Below, one piece after another: positions 50,070 to 60,200 of a stretch of DNA of 64,000 nucleotides. Source of the DNA: Avena insularis (taxonomy: Eukaryota; Streptophyta; Magnoliopsida; Poales; Poaceae); assembly GCA_023614405.1 (NCBI GenBank), contig CM042694.1, positions 128,965,711-129,029,710 of the forward strand, given 5' to 3'. Both the position numbers and the translations under genes were made by a program. Under the pieces are notes generated by a model that did no database searches, was not told the origin of the DNA, and worked only from the letters and a program-made list of their open reading frames with translations. Within the stretch, counting starts at the first letter, position 1, and each line of letters begins with the position of its first letter.

Positions 50070-50400
50070 TCTAATCCTCTTACCATCCGGGGTTTTGAGT
50101 GAAACAGCTCGCTGTGCACAATCTATGTGTCCCCCATGCATAGACATCCAATCCATACCCAGAATAACATCTAATCCCTGTGATTCCAACACTACCAAAT
50201 GTGCAATGAAGTTGTGTGTTCCAATCCTCACAGTTAAATTGCGGCATCCCGCACTAGCTATCATATCTCCTCCTGGTGAACTCACTCTAAAAGACCTCTT
50301 CATAGACTCAGTAGGTAACTTATACTTATCCACAAATGCTCTTGATATGAATGAATGTGATGCACAGATCGAAAAGTATAAGTCTTGAGGTAAGTGTTGA
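50070..50400 (-). other. Protease domain (aspartic, retropepsin-like), frameshifted
   Basis: ILGMDW at 50148-50165 is the typical second half of a Ty3/gypsy retropepsin. The catalytic Asp motif expected upstream (about 50363-50370) is interrupted by a small net indel, so the part before it reads in the gag frame and the part after it in another. The enzyme would cut the Gag-Pol polyprotein. Confidence 0.75.
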
Positions 50401-51466
50401 TTGGAAACTTACCAATCACAAGGTCAGGCTCGTCTAGAATCTCCTCCACATTCATGTGGTTCACTGTGGCCTTCTCATTTTTGGTTGGCTTGAGTCCCTT
50501 CCTCTCCGGACAGTTGTCAGCATGGTGTCCCTTCTGCTTACACTTGAAGCATGTCACCTCACTCAGATCCTTCTTCACAAAATTGCGATCACGGTTGCGG
50601 TCATGTCCACCGTGTCCTCCAGAGTGGTGAGAGTGTCCTCCCTTGTGGCTGTGGTGACTGCTCCTATGGTTTTCATGACGATGTCCATCGCCCCCATGGT
50701 GGTGGCGGTCATGGCTCCCATGGTCATTCCCTCCATGCTTGGAGTACCCATCATATGAAGTGCGAGACTTGTGGTGTGAGCCAGAGTGGTGATTGTTGTT
50801 CTTTCTCTTGCGGCTTTCCACCTGCTTGTGCTTCCCTTCCAAGATCCTGGCCTTGTCCATAAGCTCCTGGAAAGTGGGGCAATAAACCACCAGTAGCTGC
50901 ACTGAAAGCTCATCACTGAGGCCATCCAGAAATCTCTCCCTCCTTTTTGCATCAGTGTCAACATCCTCAGGTGCATAACGGGACAGGTTGTTGAACTCCT
51001 CAATGTACTCGGCCACGGTGTGATTGGTTTGGCGCAAGTTGCGGAACTCTTTCCTCTTCAGGCTCAGAACTCCTGAAGACACGTGGTTGGTCCTGAAACC
51101 TTCCTCAAACATTGCCCAAGTCACAGTATTCAGAGGGTGGATGATCTGAAATGTGTCCCACCAAGAAGCGGCTGGTCCCTCCAGTAGGTGAGCGGCAAAC
51201 CTCACCTTCTCAGCATCAGTGCATCCAACAGTTACTAGATCCTTGTTGATGGAATGCAACCAGTCGAGAGCAACCATTGGTTCCGTTGCAGTAGAGAACT
51301 TAGCTGGCCTTAACCTCAGAAATCTGGTGAGAGCATCTCCCTGAGGCTGATTGTTTCCATTGTTGTTGTTGTTCTGATTTGCCATGAACTGGGTCATCAC
51401 TTGGGTCAGCTGTGCCTGAGCTGCCATGAGCTGCTCCAACTCAGTGGGTTGGCAGCGGGGAGGCAT
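50300..51466 (-). CDS. gag: Gag of the chromovirus, with His-rich linker and zinc knuckle
   Basis: The ATG at 51466 (MPPRCQ...) is chosen over the longer frame, whose first codon is TTG. Residues 1-45 are Gln/Asn-rich. About 50-215 form the retrotransposon Gag capsid core (WW at 102-103, FRNLRQ, VAEYIEEF). Residues 226-290 are a linker with about 20 His, mostly with Gly, Ser and Asp. A canonical CX2CX4HX4C knuckle is at 306-319. The frame then runs to about 50370, where the protease motif breaks, and ends at 50300 in off-frame residues. It forms the particle shell and packages RNA. The capsid and knuckle parts are intact. Confidence 0.9.
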   Translation of the reverse strand: MPPRCQPTELEQLMAAQAQLTQVMTQFMANQNNNNNGNNQPQGDALTRFLRLRPAKFSTATEPMVALDWLHSINKDLVTVGCTDAEKVRFAAHLLEGPAASWWDTFQIIHPLNTVTWAMFEEGFRTNHVSSGVLSLKRKEFRNLRQTNHTVAEYIEEFNNLSRYAPEDVDTDAKRRERFLDGLSDELSVQLLVVYCPTFQELMDKARILEGKHKQVESRKRKNNNHHSGSHHKSRTSYDGYSKHGGNDHGSHDRHHHGGDGHRHENHRSSHHSHKGGHSHHSGGHGGHDRNRDRNFVKKDLSEVTCFKCKQKGHHADNCPERKGLKPTKNEKATVNHMNVEEILDEPDLVIGKFPINTYLKTYTFRSVHHIHSYQEHLWISISYLLSL

Positions 51467-52133
51467 CTGCGGGGAGGCATAGGTAAGTTTAGAAAGAAAC
51501 AACTACGGTAATAGGATTCTACCCATGCATATGGTCAAGCAACAACAAACAATTGCAGACAATCACAAGCAAGCAACACATCATCAAACAAGCGGTCCAG
51601 CAACATCCCAGGTGTTATCCTAGCAGTATATACCTACTGAAATAGTTTTACAAGAGTTGGCAATGGTTAACTAAACAGTTGAGCATCAAAACGACAAAAC
51701 AGCAATTCTGACAGAACAGTTCTGCTGTGTTCGCGAATTTTTCCGCCTGACTTAAACTCGTCAGAAAATTAAGCCAATTTTTGTGCATATAGAACAGGAA
51801 GTTCCGCATCAGCCCAATTTGTTTCAGATTTTTCCGAGTTACCAGAAAAATATGAAAAATCGTGCAGTACTGCTGTATCAGCAGAAAAACTGCAGCGAAA
51901 ACAACACAGATAGTAACCAAATTGCCATAACTCTTTCATATAATTTTGCACAAATAATTCCTGGAATATTGGAGTACACAAATAAGCATATAAACACTCT
52001 TACACTAACACGAACTAAGTATCACAACGATCGAGAATAATCCTAACGATTTCGCCTAACGAGGACTAATTGGTGGACTTCTATCTACTTCTTGAAGAGT
52101 TTGAGGTAGGCCCTTGCGGTCATGCGTTGGCGC
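51467..52133 (-). other. Non-coding spacer between extra ORF and gag
   Basis: About 670 bp, AT-rich, without an open frame I would support on either strand. It may hold splice or packaging signals; none is recognisable. Confidence 0.6.
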
Positions 52134-53076
52134 TTATTTCATGTACAACCATGGCGACGGAGTGTACACGTCTCCTGAACCATCACTTGAAACGTCAAAC
52201 TCCACCTCTTCTGGATCCTCCTCTTCTTCTTCATCCTCAGCTGCAACTGCAACAGCTTCATCTCCTCCACCATCATCGTCTCCATCATCATCATCCTCAT
52301 CCTCATCATCATCATCTCCACTGTCATCATCATCCCCATTGTTGCCATCATCTCCATTGTCATCATCAGAGGGTGGATTCAGCTGTGCTTGGAGAGCGGC
52401 AATCTGGGCTGTCATAGCTTCAATAGTTTGATCCCTTTCCTGGACTGTCCCTTGCAGTTGTTGTATGTTCTGGGTGTTCTCCTGCACAGTACCATGAAGA
52501 TGTGTTATGGTTGCATCTCTGGCTATCAGGGCATTCTCCAGAACTCCCACAGCTTCATGCAAAGTGTCAATCTCCTGTCCTTGGACCACCATACCATTGC
52601 TAGTAAAATCTGCAATCTCCTTTATCATCCTCACCTTCTCTGCTAGAGCTCCATTCTCCCTTTCCATGTCCTCTATGTGCCTCCGACGGGGCGGCATGTT
52701 GTTCCTGTCGCCCGGGGTAACCACAATGTTCCCATCTTCATCACGCCTTCCATAGTCACGGTAGGGTGAATCTGCCGGTAGTAGGTGTCGGACTTGATGG
52801 CCTTTGGCGAGACAGGCTTCATGTATGTAAGTTGATTCCAAGTCCCCAGTTGCAGTATGTCTTGGTGTAGACCAAGTGCACGGGGTTTGGCAAGGCGGCA
52901 TCTCTGAATATGAAGGTAGTGATCTCCCATGCATCCTCTCCATATCCATAGGTGTACAGCCTTCTTCCCTTGAACATGGGCAGTGGCAATCCCAATGACT
53001 GCGAGAGCTGAGCTAACTGCCTTGCAAAGGGCCTTGGTGACTCCATGGTGGCATACTCAGTCCTGACTTCTCCCAT
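52134..53076 (-). pseudogene. Extra sense-strand ORF before gag: coiled coil plus acidic tail, one frameshift
   Basis: It lies between the primer site and gag, in the same direction as gag. The ATG at 53076 (MGEVRTEYATM) opens about 80 residues, then the frame shifts near 52840 and the rest reads in another frame to the stop at 52134. The downstream part has a basic patch (MPPRRRH) and about 100 residues of heptad-like, Gln/Glu/Leu-rich sequence that should form a coiled coil. It then has about 50 residues dominated by Asp, Glu and Gly (encoded by a TCATCA-type simple repeat on the plus strand). I do not recognise the family. Extra ORFs are known in several plant gypsy lineages. The role is unknown; an oligomerising, nucleic-acid or chromatin-interacting accessory protein is a guess. 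Confidence 0.65.
52258..52375. repeat. CATCAT-type simple repeat encoding the acidic tract
   Basis: Imperfect run of TCATCA/TCCTCA triplets on the plus strand, read as Asp/Glu codons on the minus strand. Confidence 0.8.
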
Positions 53077-53230
53077 CTATCAAGTAGAAGAGGAAAGTGT
53101 GAGAATAGCATATGGTAAGAATTTACGAGGGTGAAAGGCATAAGATGAAAGATAGAGTTAATATAGGCTTTAATAAATCTATGGCTTCCTAATCCAATTC
53201 TAGGTCACGATCCTACAGTCGACACACGGA

Positions 53231-53242
53231 GCTCTGATACCA
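53231..53242 (-). promoter_or_regulatory. Primer-binding site of the chromovirus (initiator tRNA-Met)
   Basis: GCTCTGATACCA on the plus strand, i.e. TGGTATCAGAGC on the minus strand, three bases from the 5' LTR. It is identical to the site in the long-LTR elements and fixes the element's orientation. Confidence 0.95.
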
Positions 53243-53245
53243 TCC

Positions 53246-55704
53246 TGTGACACCCCGGTTCTGAAAAGACCGTGGCCTCTATGTGACATGCCAATCCCTG
53301 GATCGGTTCATTGGCCCACAATAGAGTAAGATAGATAACATAGCAAAATATCCGTGTATCATAGATAACGAAGATCCAGAGTACCATTATTACAATAAAA
53401 GCTTAGCACAAGCTAGCTCAAATTATTCAGGTAGCAACATAAACCATTAAATCCTCCATTCTTCAAATTGCCCACAAGTGAACAAGTGCCGAGTGGAGTA
53501 CCGTGGCCTATAACGATCAATCAGAATCGGAATAACCTGCAGCATAAAACGCAACAGCCCCGAAGGGTCAATACATGGAATGTATGGCAAGTAGAGCTAG
53601 TAAATGGAGGCAATAGTACTAACATCTACATGCATATTTGGCAAGTGGAGATGTGTCTGGCTTGCATTTGCAAATAACTTTGTCCTACTTTCATAAACAA
53701 CTTTGAATTTTCTTTGAAAAGATCTCAATTAAGTTAACCCAACAATGTTAAAACAATTATGAAATTAGAATGAGCGAGAAACATGTCATGGAATCAATAT
53801 CAAGCAACTCAGTTGTCCATAACGGGGACACGGCTAATCGATTAGATTATACACTCTGCAGAGGTTAGTACACTTTACCCATGTGACTTGGCCAGCCCAG
53901 CTCGTACCATCACTCTCATTTTGGATGATGATAGGGAGAAGGCCAAGAAGAGACTGTTCGGGAAGTAGCTCCTCAATCCCAACGCGCATCGGTCCAACCT
54001 ACCAAAATTCTACATCTCTGGATACGCGGGTTCGAGTTACCATAACCTACTAAGTCCAACCAACCACCCATTTCATTATTGGCACATGGTTGTACACGTA
54101 AGCTACACAATAAAGAAGCCAATCATTCTCTCTTGATACCTGGGTGCCTTTCCGCAATGAAACCACCAAAAATTATCAATACCATCACACCCAGGGGGTT
54201 CATTGATTAAGTTGTTTTTTTAGTTTTCACAAACCAATACTTTGAGAAAACAAGTATCAATGATGTAACCCAGCCCTCGTTCAACATAGCATGGCTAAGC
54301 ACATCTACAACGGTGGTTCATCTACAAGGAAAGCAATACCACAATAATAGGTCATAGCATAGCGATAGTATCATCCTACTCATGCAACTACAAAATAGAC
54401 GACAATGCATTAAAAATAGTAGGACGATATCATGAACAAAGTAGCATCTACTTGCCTTGATTGTAGCGGTCGGAATTACTCAAAAAAGAGTTATAAAACA
54501 TCCCGAGTAATTAAAACACTGCAGAAAGCCATTAGACAAATACTACAGAAGTTTTTACTGTAAGCCTATCTTTTTATATCACGATGAGATTCCCCTCGTT
54601 CATACGAGTTCAGGGACATATCACACGCGATTTTTGGAGCTACGAAACTTTTACTATGAATTTATTACTCCGAAAAGGCCACTAATAGTTTGATTAAACT
54701 GTACTAAACCTGACAGTAAAAGTCTGAACCAAAGGTACAGCGAGATTCTACACGACTCACTGAACTCGTGCATATTTTATTTGTAATTTTTGGCCAAGCG
54801 GTTTAATTTTTACGCAAGTTACAAGATTCTACCGAAATCTGCCAACTAATAGGATTAACGAAATTGACCCAATCAATCGTGGTTTGGCGATCGGCCGGCG
54901 CACAACGAACGAAAGCCGCTGATCTGAGATCGGCGGTGGCTGCTGTCTTACCGAAGCAGACGGCGAATCGAACTCCGGCGAGCTCGGACGGCGGCGACGG
55001 TCGGTTCCGTGGCGTGGTTCTACCTGCGCATACACACGGTCAACTCGGCTCCCGGAATAATTTAAACGCAGCGTCTGCGCGATCTGCGAAGCGCGCAGAT
55101 TGGCGGCGGCGGATGGAGCGAACGCAGGAACGGAAAGAGGCGGCGAGACGAACCCGGCAGACGCGCGATGGCCGGGCGGAGGGCGGCGAGGAGAAGCGGC
55201 GGTGGCTGGACGTGCGCCAGGAGCGCGTGCGCCAGGGAGCAGAGAAGAAAGGCGGTGGGGTCGGGGCTGGGTGCACGGAAATCGAGGCAGGTGGCCCCAC
55301 TTAAATAGAATCCTGCGCGGAAAGAAAAAAAAACTAAAAAGAAACGGTCCAGATTTGACTCTGATTCGGAAATCGGTCCGGATTTTCGGACCGTTTTCCG
55401 GCGGTTTACTAAAACTTCCGAGTCTTTTGCATACGAACTCCGATTTAAGCGATTTTCGCGCCTACGGGTTCGTATCGTCGAGGGGAACAACCTTCAGTCG
55501 AAGTTTGTGCGAAAACTCGAACCTACAGGAGTGGTTGTTGCAAGTCCCTCTGAAGCTCCCCGCAGGAAACTCGAAGCGAAGCAAAAACGGGGTTTTGCAA
55601 AAAGCGTTTCGTCGATCCTCTCTACTCGACGGTAATGCATGGAAAGATATGATGCGATGCAATGAATAATATGCAAGACCAAATCTAAAATTTGGGATGT
55701 GACA
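53246..55704 (-). repeat. 5' LTR of the chromovirus (2459 bp)
   Basis: Same termini as the 3' LTR. It lacks 342 bp that the partner keeps, with the junction at GGAA (54472-54475). It has its own GC-rich segment at about 54870-55310. Outside these the two LTRs are nearly identical. Confidence 0.93.
55300..55308 (-). promoter_or_regulatory. Candidate TATA box in 5' LTR
   Basis: Minus-strand CTATTTAAG immediately upstream of a GC-rich leader-like stretch, in the right place for an LTR promoter. The 3' LTR lacks it at the matching place. Confidence 0.3.
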
Positions 55705-57050
55705 CAATGACACTTGGTGGATCCATGTGTGGTCTCTGAAGAGAACACACATGCTATGACTCTAGCTATGGTTAATGAGAAGATCACACATTTCAATGAC
55801 ACTGGTGGATCCATATGTGGTTTGTGAAAATAATAGTCATGAAATGACTCTAGTTGTTGTTACTAAAAAGAACCCATATGCAATTACACTGGTGGATCCA
55901 TGTGTAGTCTCTGAAGAGAACACACATTTCAATGACACTAATGGATCCATATGTGGTATGTGAAAAGAGCACACATGCAATGACACTGGTTGTTGTTAGT
56001 AAAAAGAACACACATGCAATGACATTGGTGGATGCATGTGTGGTCTCTGAAGAGAACGCACATGCAATAACACTGGTGGATCCATGTGTGGTTTCTAAAG
56101 AGAACACACATGTAATGACTCTAGTTGTTGTTAGTAAAAAGAACACACATGCAATGACACTGGTGGATCCATGTGTTGTCTCTGAAGAGAACACACAATT
56201 TAATGACACTGGTGGATCCATATGTGGTATGTGAAAAGAACACACATGCAATGACTCCAGTTGTTGTTAGTAAAAATAACACACATGCAATGACACTGGT
56301 GGATCCATGTGTGGTTTCTGAAGAGAACACACATTTCAATGACATTGGTGGATCCATATGTGGTATGTCAAAAGAACACACATGCAATGATTCCAGTTGT
56401 TGTTAGTAAAAAGAACACACATGCAATGACACTAGTGGATCCATGTGTGGTCTTTGAAGATGACACACATGCAATGACTCTAGCTGTGGTTAATGAGAAG
56501 AACACACATTTCAATGACACTGGTGGATCCATATGTAGTTTGTGAAAAGAATAGTCATGAAATGACTCTAGTTGTTGTTAGTAAAAAGAACACACATGCA
56601 ATGACTGGTGGAACCATGTGTGGTCTCTGAGGAGAACACATGTTTCAATGACACTGGTGGATCCATATGTGGTATGTGAAAAGAGTACGCATGCAATGAC
56701 ATTGGTTGTTGTTAGTAAAAGAACACACATGCAATGACACTGGTGGATGCATGTGTGGTCTCTGAAGAGAACACACACGCAATGACACTGGTGGATCCAT
56801 ATGTGGTATGTGAAAAGAACTACATGCAATGACTCTCGTTGTTGTTAGTAAAAAGAGCACACATGCAATGACACTGGTGGATCCATAGGTGGATTGTGAA
56901 AAGAACACACATGCAATGACACTTGTGCATCCATATGTGGTATGTGAAAAGAACACACATCCAATGACTCCAGTTGTTGTTAGTAAAAAGAACACACATG
57001 CAATGACACTGGTGGATCCATGTGTGGTCTCTCAAGAGAACACACATGCA

Positions 57051-57055
57051 ATGAC
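57051..57055 (+). other. Unoccupied target site matching the long-LTR element insertions
   Basis: The flanks here match the left flank of both long-LTR copies (GAACTACATGC / GAATTACATGC, then CTTGTGCATCC, then CATCCAATGACTC). They then continue through ATGAC directly into TCTCGTTGTTGTTAG, which is the right flank of the copies. It represents the pre-insertion state in a paralogous block. Confidence 0.85.
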
Positions 57056-57239
57056 TCTCGTTGTTGTTAGTAAAAAGAGCACACATGCAATGACACTGGT
57101 GGATCCATAGGTGGATTGTGAAAAGAACACACATGCAATGACACTTGTGGATACATATGTGGTATGTGAAAAGAACACACATGCAATGACTCCAGTTGTT
57201 GTTAGTAAAAAGAACACACATGCAATGACACTGGTGGAT

Positions 57240-60200
57240 CCATGTGTGGTCTCTCAAGAGAACACACATTTCAATGACACTGGTGGATCCATATGTGGTA
57301 TGTCAAAAGAACACACATGCAATGACTCCATTTGTTGTTAGTAAAAAGAAGACACATGCAATGGCACTGGTGGATCCATGTGTGGTCTCTGAAGAGAACA
57401 CACATGCAATGACTCTGGTTGTGGTATGTGAAAAGAGCACACATGTAATGACATTGCTTGTTGTTAGTAAAAAGAGCACACATGCAATGACACTGGTGGA
57501 TCCATAGGTGGATTTTGAAAAAAAAACACATGCAATGACACTGGTGGATCCATATGTGGTATGTGAAAAGAACACACATGCAATGACTCCAGATGTTGTT
57601 AGTAAAAAGAACACACATGCAATGACACTGGTGGATCCATGTGTGGTCTCTGAAGAGAACACACATTTCAATGACACTGGTGGATCCATATGTGGTATGT
57701 GAAAATAACACACATGCAATGACTCGAGTTGTTGTTAGTAAAAAGAACACACATGCAATGACACTGGTGGATCCATGTGTGGTCTCTAAAGAGAACACAC
57801 ATGCAATGACTCTAGCTGTGGTTAATGAGAAGATCACACATTTCAATGACACTGGTGGATCCATATGTGGTTTGTGAAAAGAATAGTCATGAAATGACTC
57901 TAGTTGTTGTCACTAAAAAGAACACACATGCAATGACACTGGTGGATCCATGTGTAGTCTCTGAAGACAACACACATTTCAATGACACTAGTGGATCCAT
58001 ATGTGGTATGTGAAAAGAGCACACATGCAATGACACTGGTTGTTGTTAGTAAAAAGAACACACATGCAATGACACTGGTGGATGCAAGTGTGGTCTCTAA
58101 AGAGAACACACATGCAATGACACTGGTGGATCCATGTGTGGTCTCTAAAGAGAACACACATGAAATGACTCTAGTTGTTGTTAGTAAAAAGAACACACAT
58201 GCAATGACACTGGTGGATCCATGTGTTGTCTTTGAAGAGAACACACAATTCAATGACACTGGTGGATCCATATGTGGTATGTGAAAAGAACACACATGCA
58301 ATGACTCCAGTTGTTGTTAGTAAAAAGAACACACATGCAATGACACTGGTGGATCCATGTGTGGTCTCTGAAGAGAACACACATTTCAATGACACTGGTG
58401 GATCCATGTGTGGTCTCTGAAGAGAACACACATTTCAATGACACTGGTGGATCCATATGTGGTATGTCAAAAGAACACACATGCAATGACTCCAGTTGTT
58501 GTTAGTAAAAAGAACACACATGCAATGACACTGGTGGATCCATGTGTGGTCTCTAAAGAGAACACACATGAAATGACTCTAGTTGTTGTTAGTAAAAACA
58601 ACACACATGCAATGACACTGGTGGATCCATGTGTGGTCTCTGAAGAGAACACACATTTCAATGACACTGGTGGATCCATATGTGGTATGTGAAAAGAACA
58701 CACATGCAATGACTCGAGTTGTTGTTACTAAAAAGAACACACATGCAATGACACTTGGTGGATCCATGTGTGGTCTCTGAAGAGAACAAACATGCTATGA
58801 CTCTAGCTGTGGTTAATGAGAAGATCACACATTTCAATGACACTAGTGGATCCATATGTGGTTTGTGAAAAGAATAGTCATGAAATGACTCTAGTTGTTG
58901 TTACTAAAAAGAACCCACATGCAATTACACTGGTGGATCCATGTGTAGTCTCTGAAGCGAACACACATTTCAATGACACTGGTGGATCCATATGTGGTAT
59001 GTGAAAAGAGCACACATGCAATGACACTGGTTGTTGGTAGTAAAAAGAACACACATGCAATGACACTGCTGGATGCATGTGTGGTCTCTGAAGAGAACAC
59101 ACAGGCAATAACACAGGTGGATCCATGTGTGGTCTCTAAAGAGAACACACATGAAATGACTCTAGTTGTTGTTAGTAAAAAGAACACACATGCAATGACA
59201 CTGGTGGATCCATGTGTTGTCTCTGAAGAGAACACACAATTCAATGACACTGGTGGATCCATATGTGGTATGTGAAAAGAACACACATGCAATGACTCCA
59301 GTTGTTGTTAGTAAAAAGAACACACATGCAATGACACTGGTGGATCCATTTGTGGTCTCTGAAGAGAACACACATTTCAATGACATTGGTGGATCCATAT
59401 GTGGTATGTGAAAAGAACACACATGCAATGATTCCAGTTGTTGTTAGTAAAAAGAACACACGTGCAAGGACATCAGGATCCATGTGTGGTCTCTGAAGAG
59501 AACACACATTTCAATGACACTGGTGGATCCATATGTGGTATGTCAAAAGAACAGACATGCAATGACTCCATTTATTGTTAGTAAAAAGAACACACATGCA
59601 ATGACACTGGTGGATCCATGTGTGGTCTCTGAAGAGAACACACATGCAATGACTCTGGTTGTGGTATCTGAAAAGAGCACACATGTAATGACATTGCTTG
59701 TTGTTAGTAAAAAGAGCACACATGCAATGACACTGGTGGATCCATAGGTGGATTTTGAAAAGAACACACATGCAATGACACTGGTGGATCCATATGTGGT
59801 ATGTGAAAAGAATACACATGCAATGACTCCAGTTGTTGTTAGTAAAAAGAACACACATGCAATGACACTGGTGGATCCATGTGTGGTCTCTGAAGAGAAC
59901 ACACATTTCAATGACACTGGTGGATCCATATGTGGTATGTGAAAATGACACACATGCAATGACTCGAGTTGTTTTTAGTAAAAAGAACACACATGCAATG
60001 ACACTGGTGGATCCATGTGTGGTCTCTGAAGAGAACACACATGCAATGACTCTAGCTGTGGTTAATGAGAAGATCACACATTTCAATGACACTGGTGGAT
60101 CCATATGTGGTTTGTGAAAAGAATAGTCATGAAATGACTCTAGTTGTTGTTACTAAAAAGAACACACATGCAATGACACTGGTGGATCCATGTGTAGTCT

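Larger units (their letters stand above)
47093..50370 (-). pseudogene. pol: pol of the chromovirus (PR-RT-RNase H-IN-chromodomain), multiply frameshifted
   Basis: All enzymatic domains are present in order on the minus strand, but the reading frame changes repeatedly: about 50365 (at the expected protease active-site codons), 49720 (early RT), 48775 (RNase H), 48440-48690, 48230 (after the integrase zinc finger), 47880 (before the third integrase acidic residue), 47620 and 47430. Between breaks the protein is well conserved, and nearly all damage is small net indels rather than nonsense changes. In plants the family makes one Gag-Pol polyprotein. As written this copy could not make active enzymes, but some breaks may be consensus errors. 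It lies between gag and the 3' LTR, ending 13 bp from it. Confidence 0.9.
44288..55704 (-). mobile_element. Ty3/gypsy chromovirus (Tekay-like), full structure, minus strand
   Basis: 11,417 bp element with perfect 5 bp target duplication CAATG (44283-44287 and 55705-55709). Reading on the minus strand the order is 5' LTR (53246-55704), primer site, an extra coiled-coil ORF, gag, protease, RT, RNase H, integrase, chromodomain, polypurine tract and 3' LTR (44288-47080). A pol order with integrase last and a C-terminal chromodomain defines chromoviruses. Multi-kilobase LTRs and the sequence style fit the plant Tekay/Del clade better than Reina or CRM; the clade call is by recollection. Pol is broken by many small frameshifts. 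Confidence 0.93.

Noticed and set aside
50456..50862. Plus-strand frames opposite the His-rich part of gag
   Set aside because: They are shadows of the low-complexity gag linker on the other strand, which has clear domain content.
52070..52431. Plus-strand Ser-rich and His-rich frames
   Set aside because: They arise from the TCATCA-type repeat that encodes the acidic tail on the minus strand.
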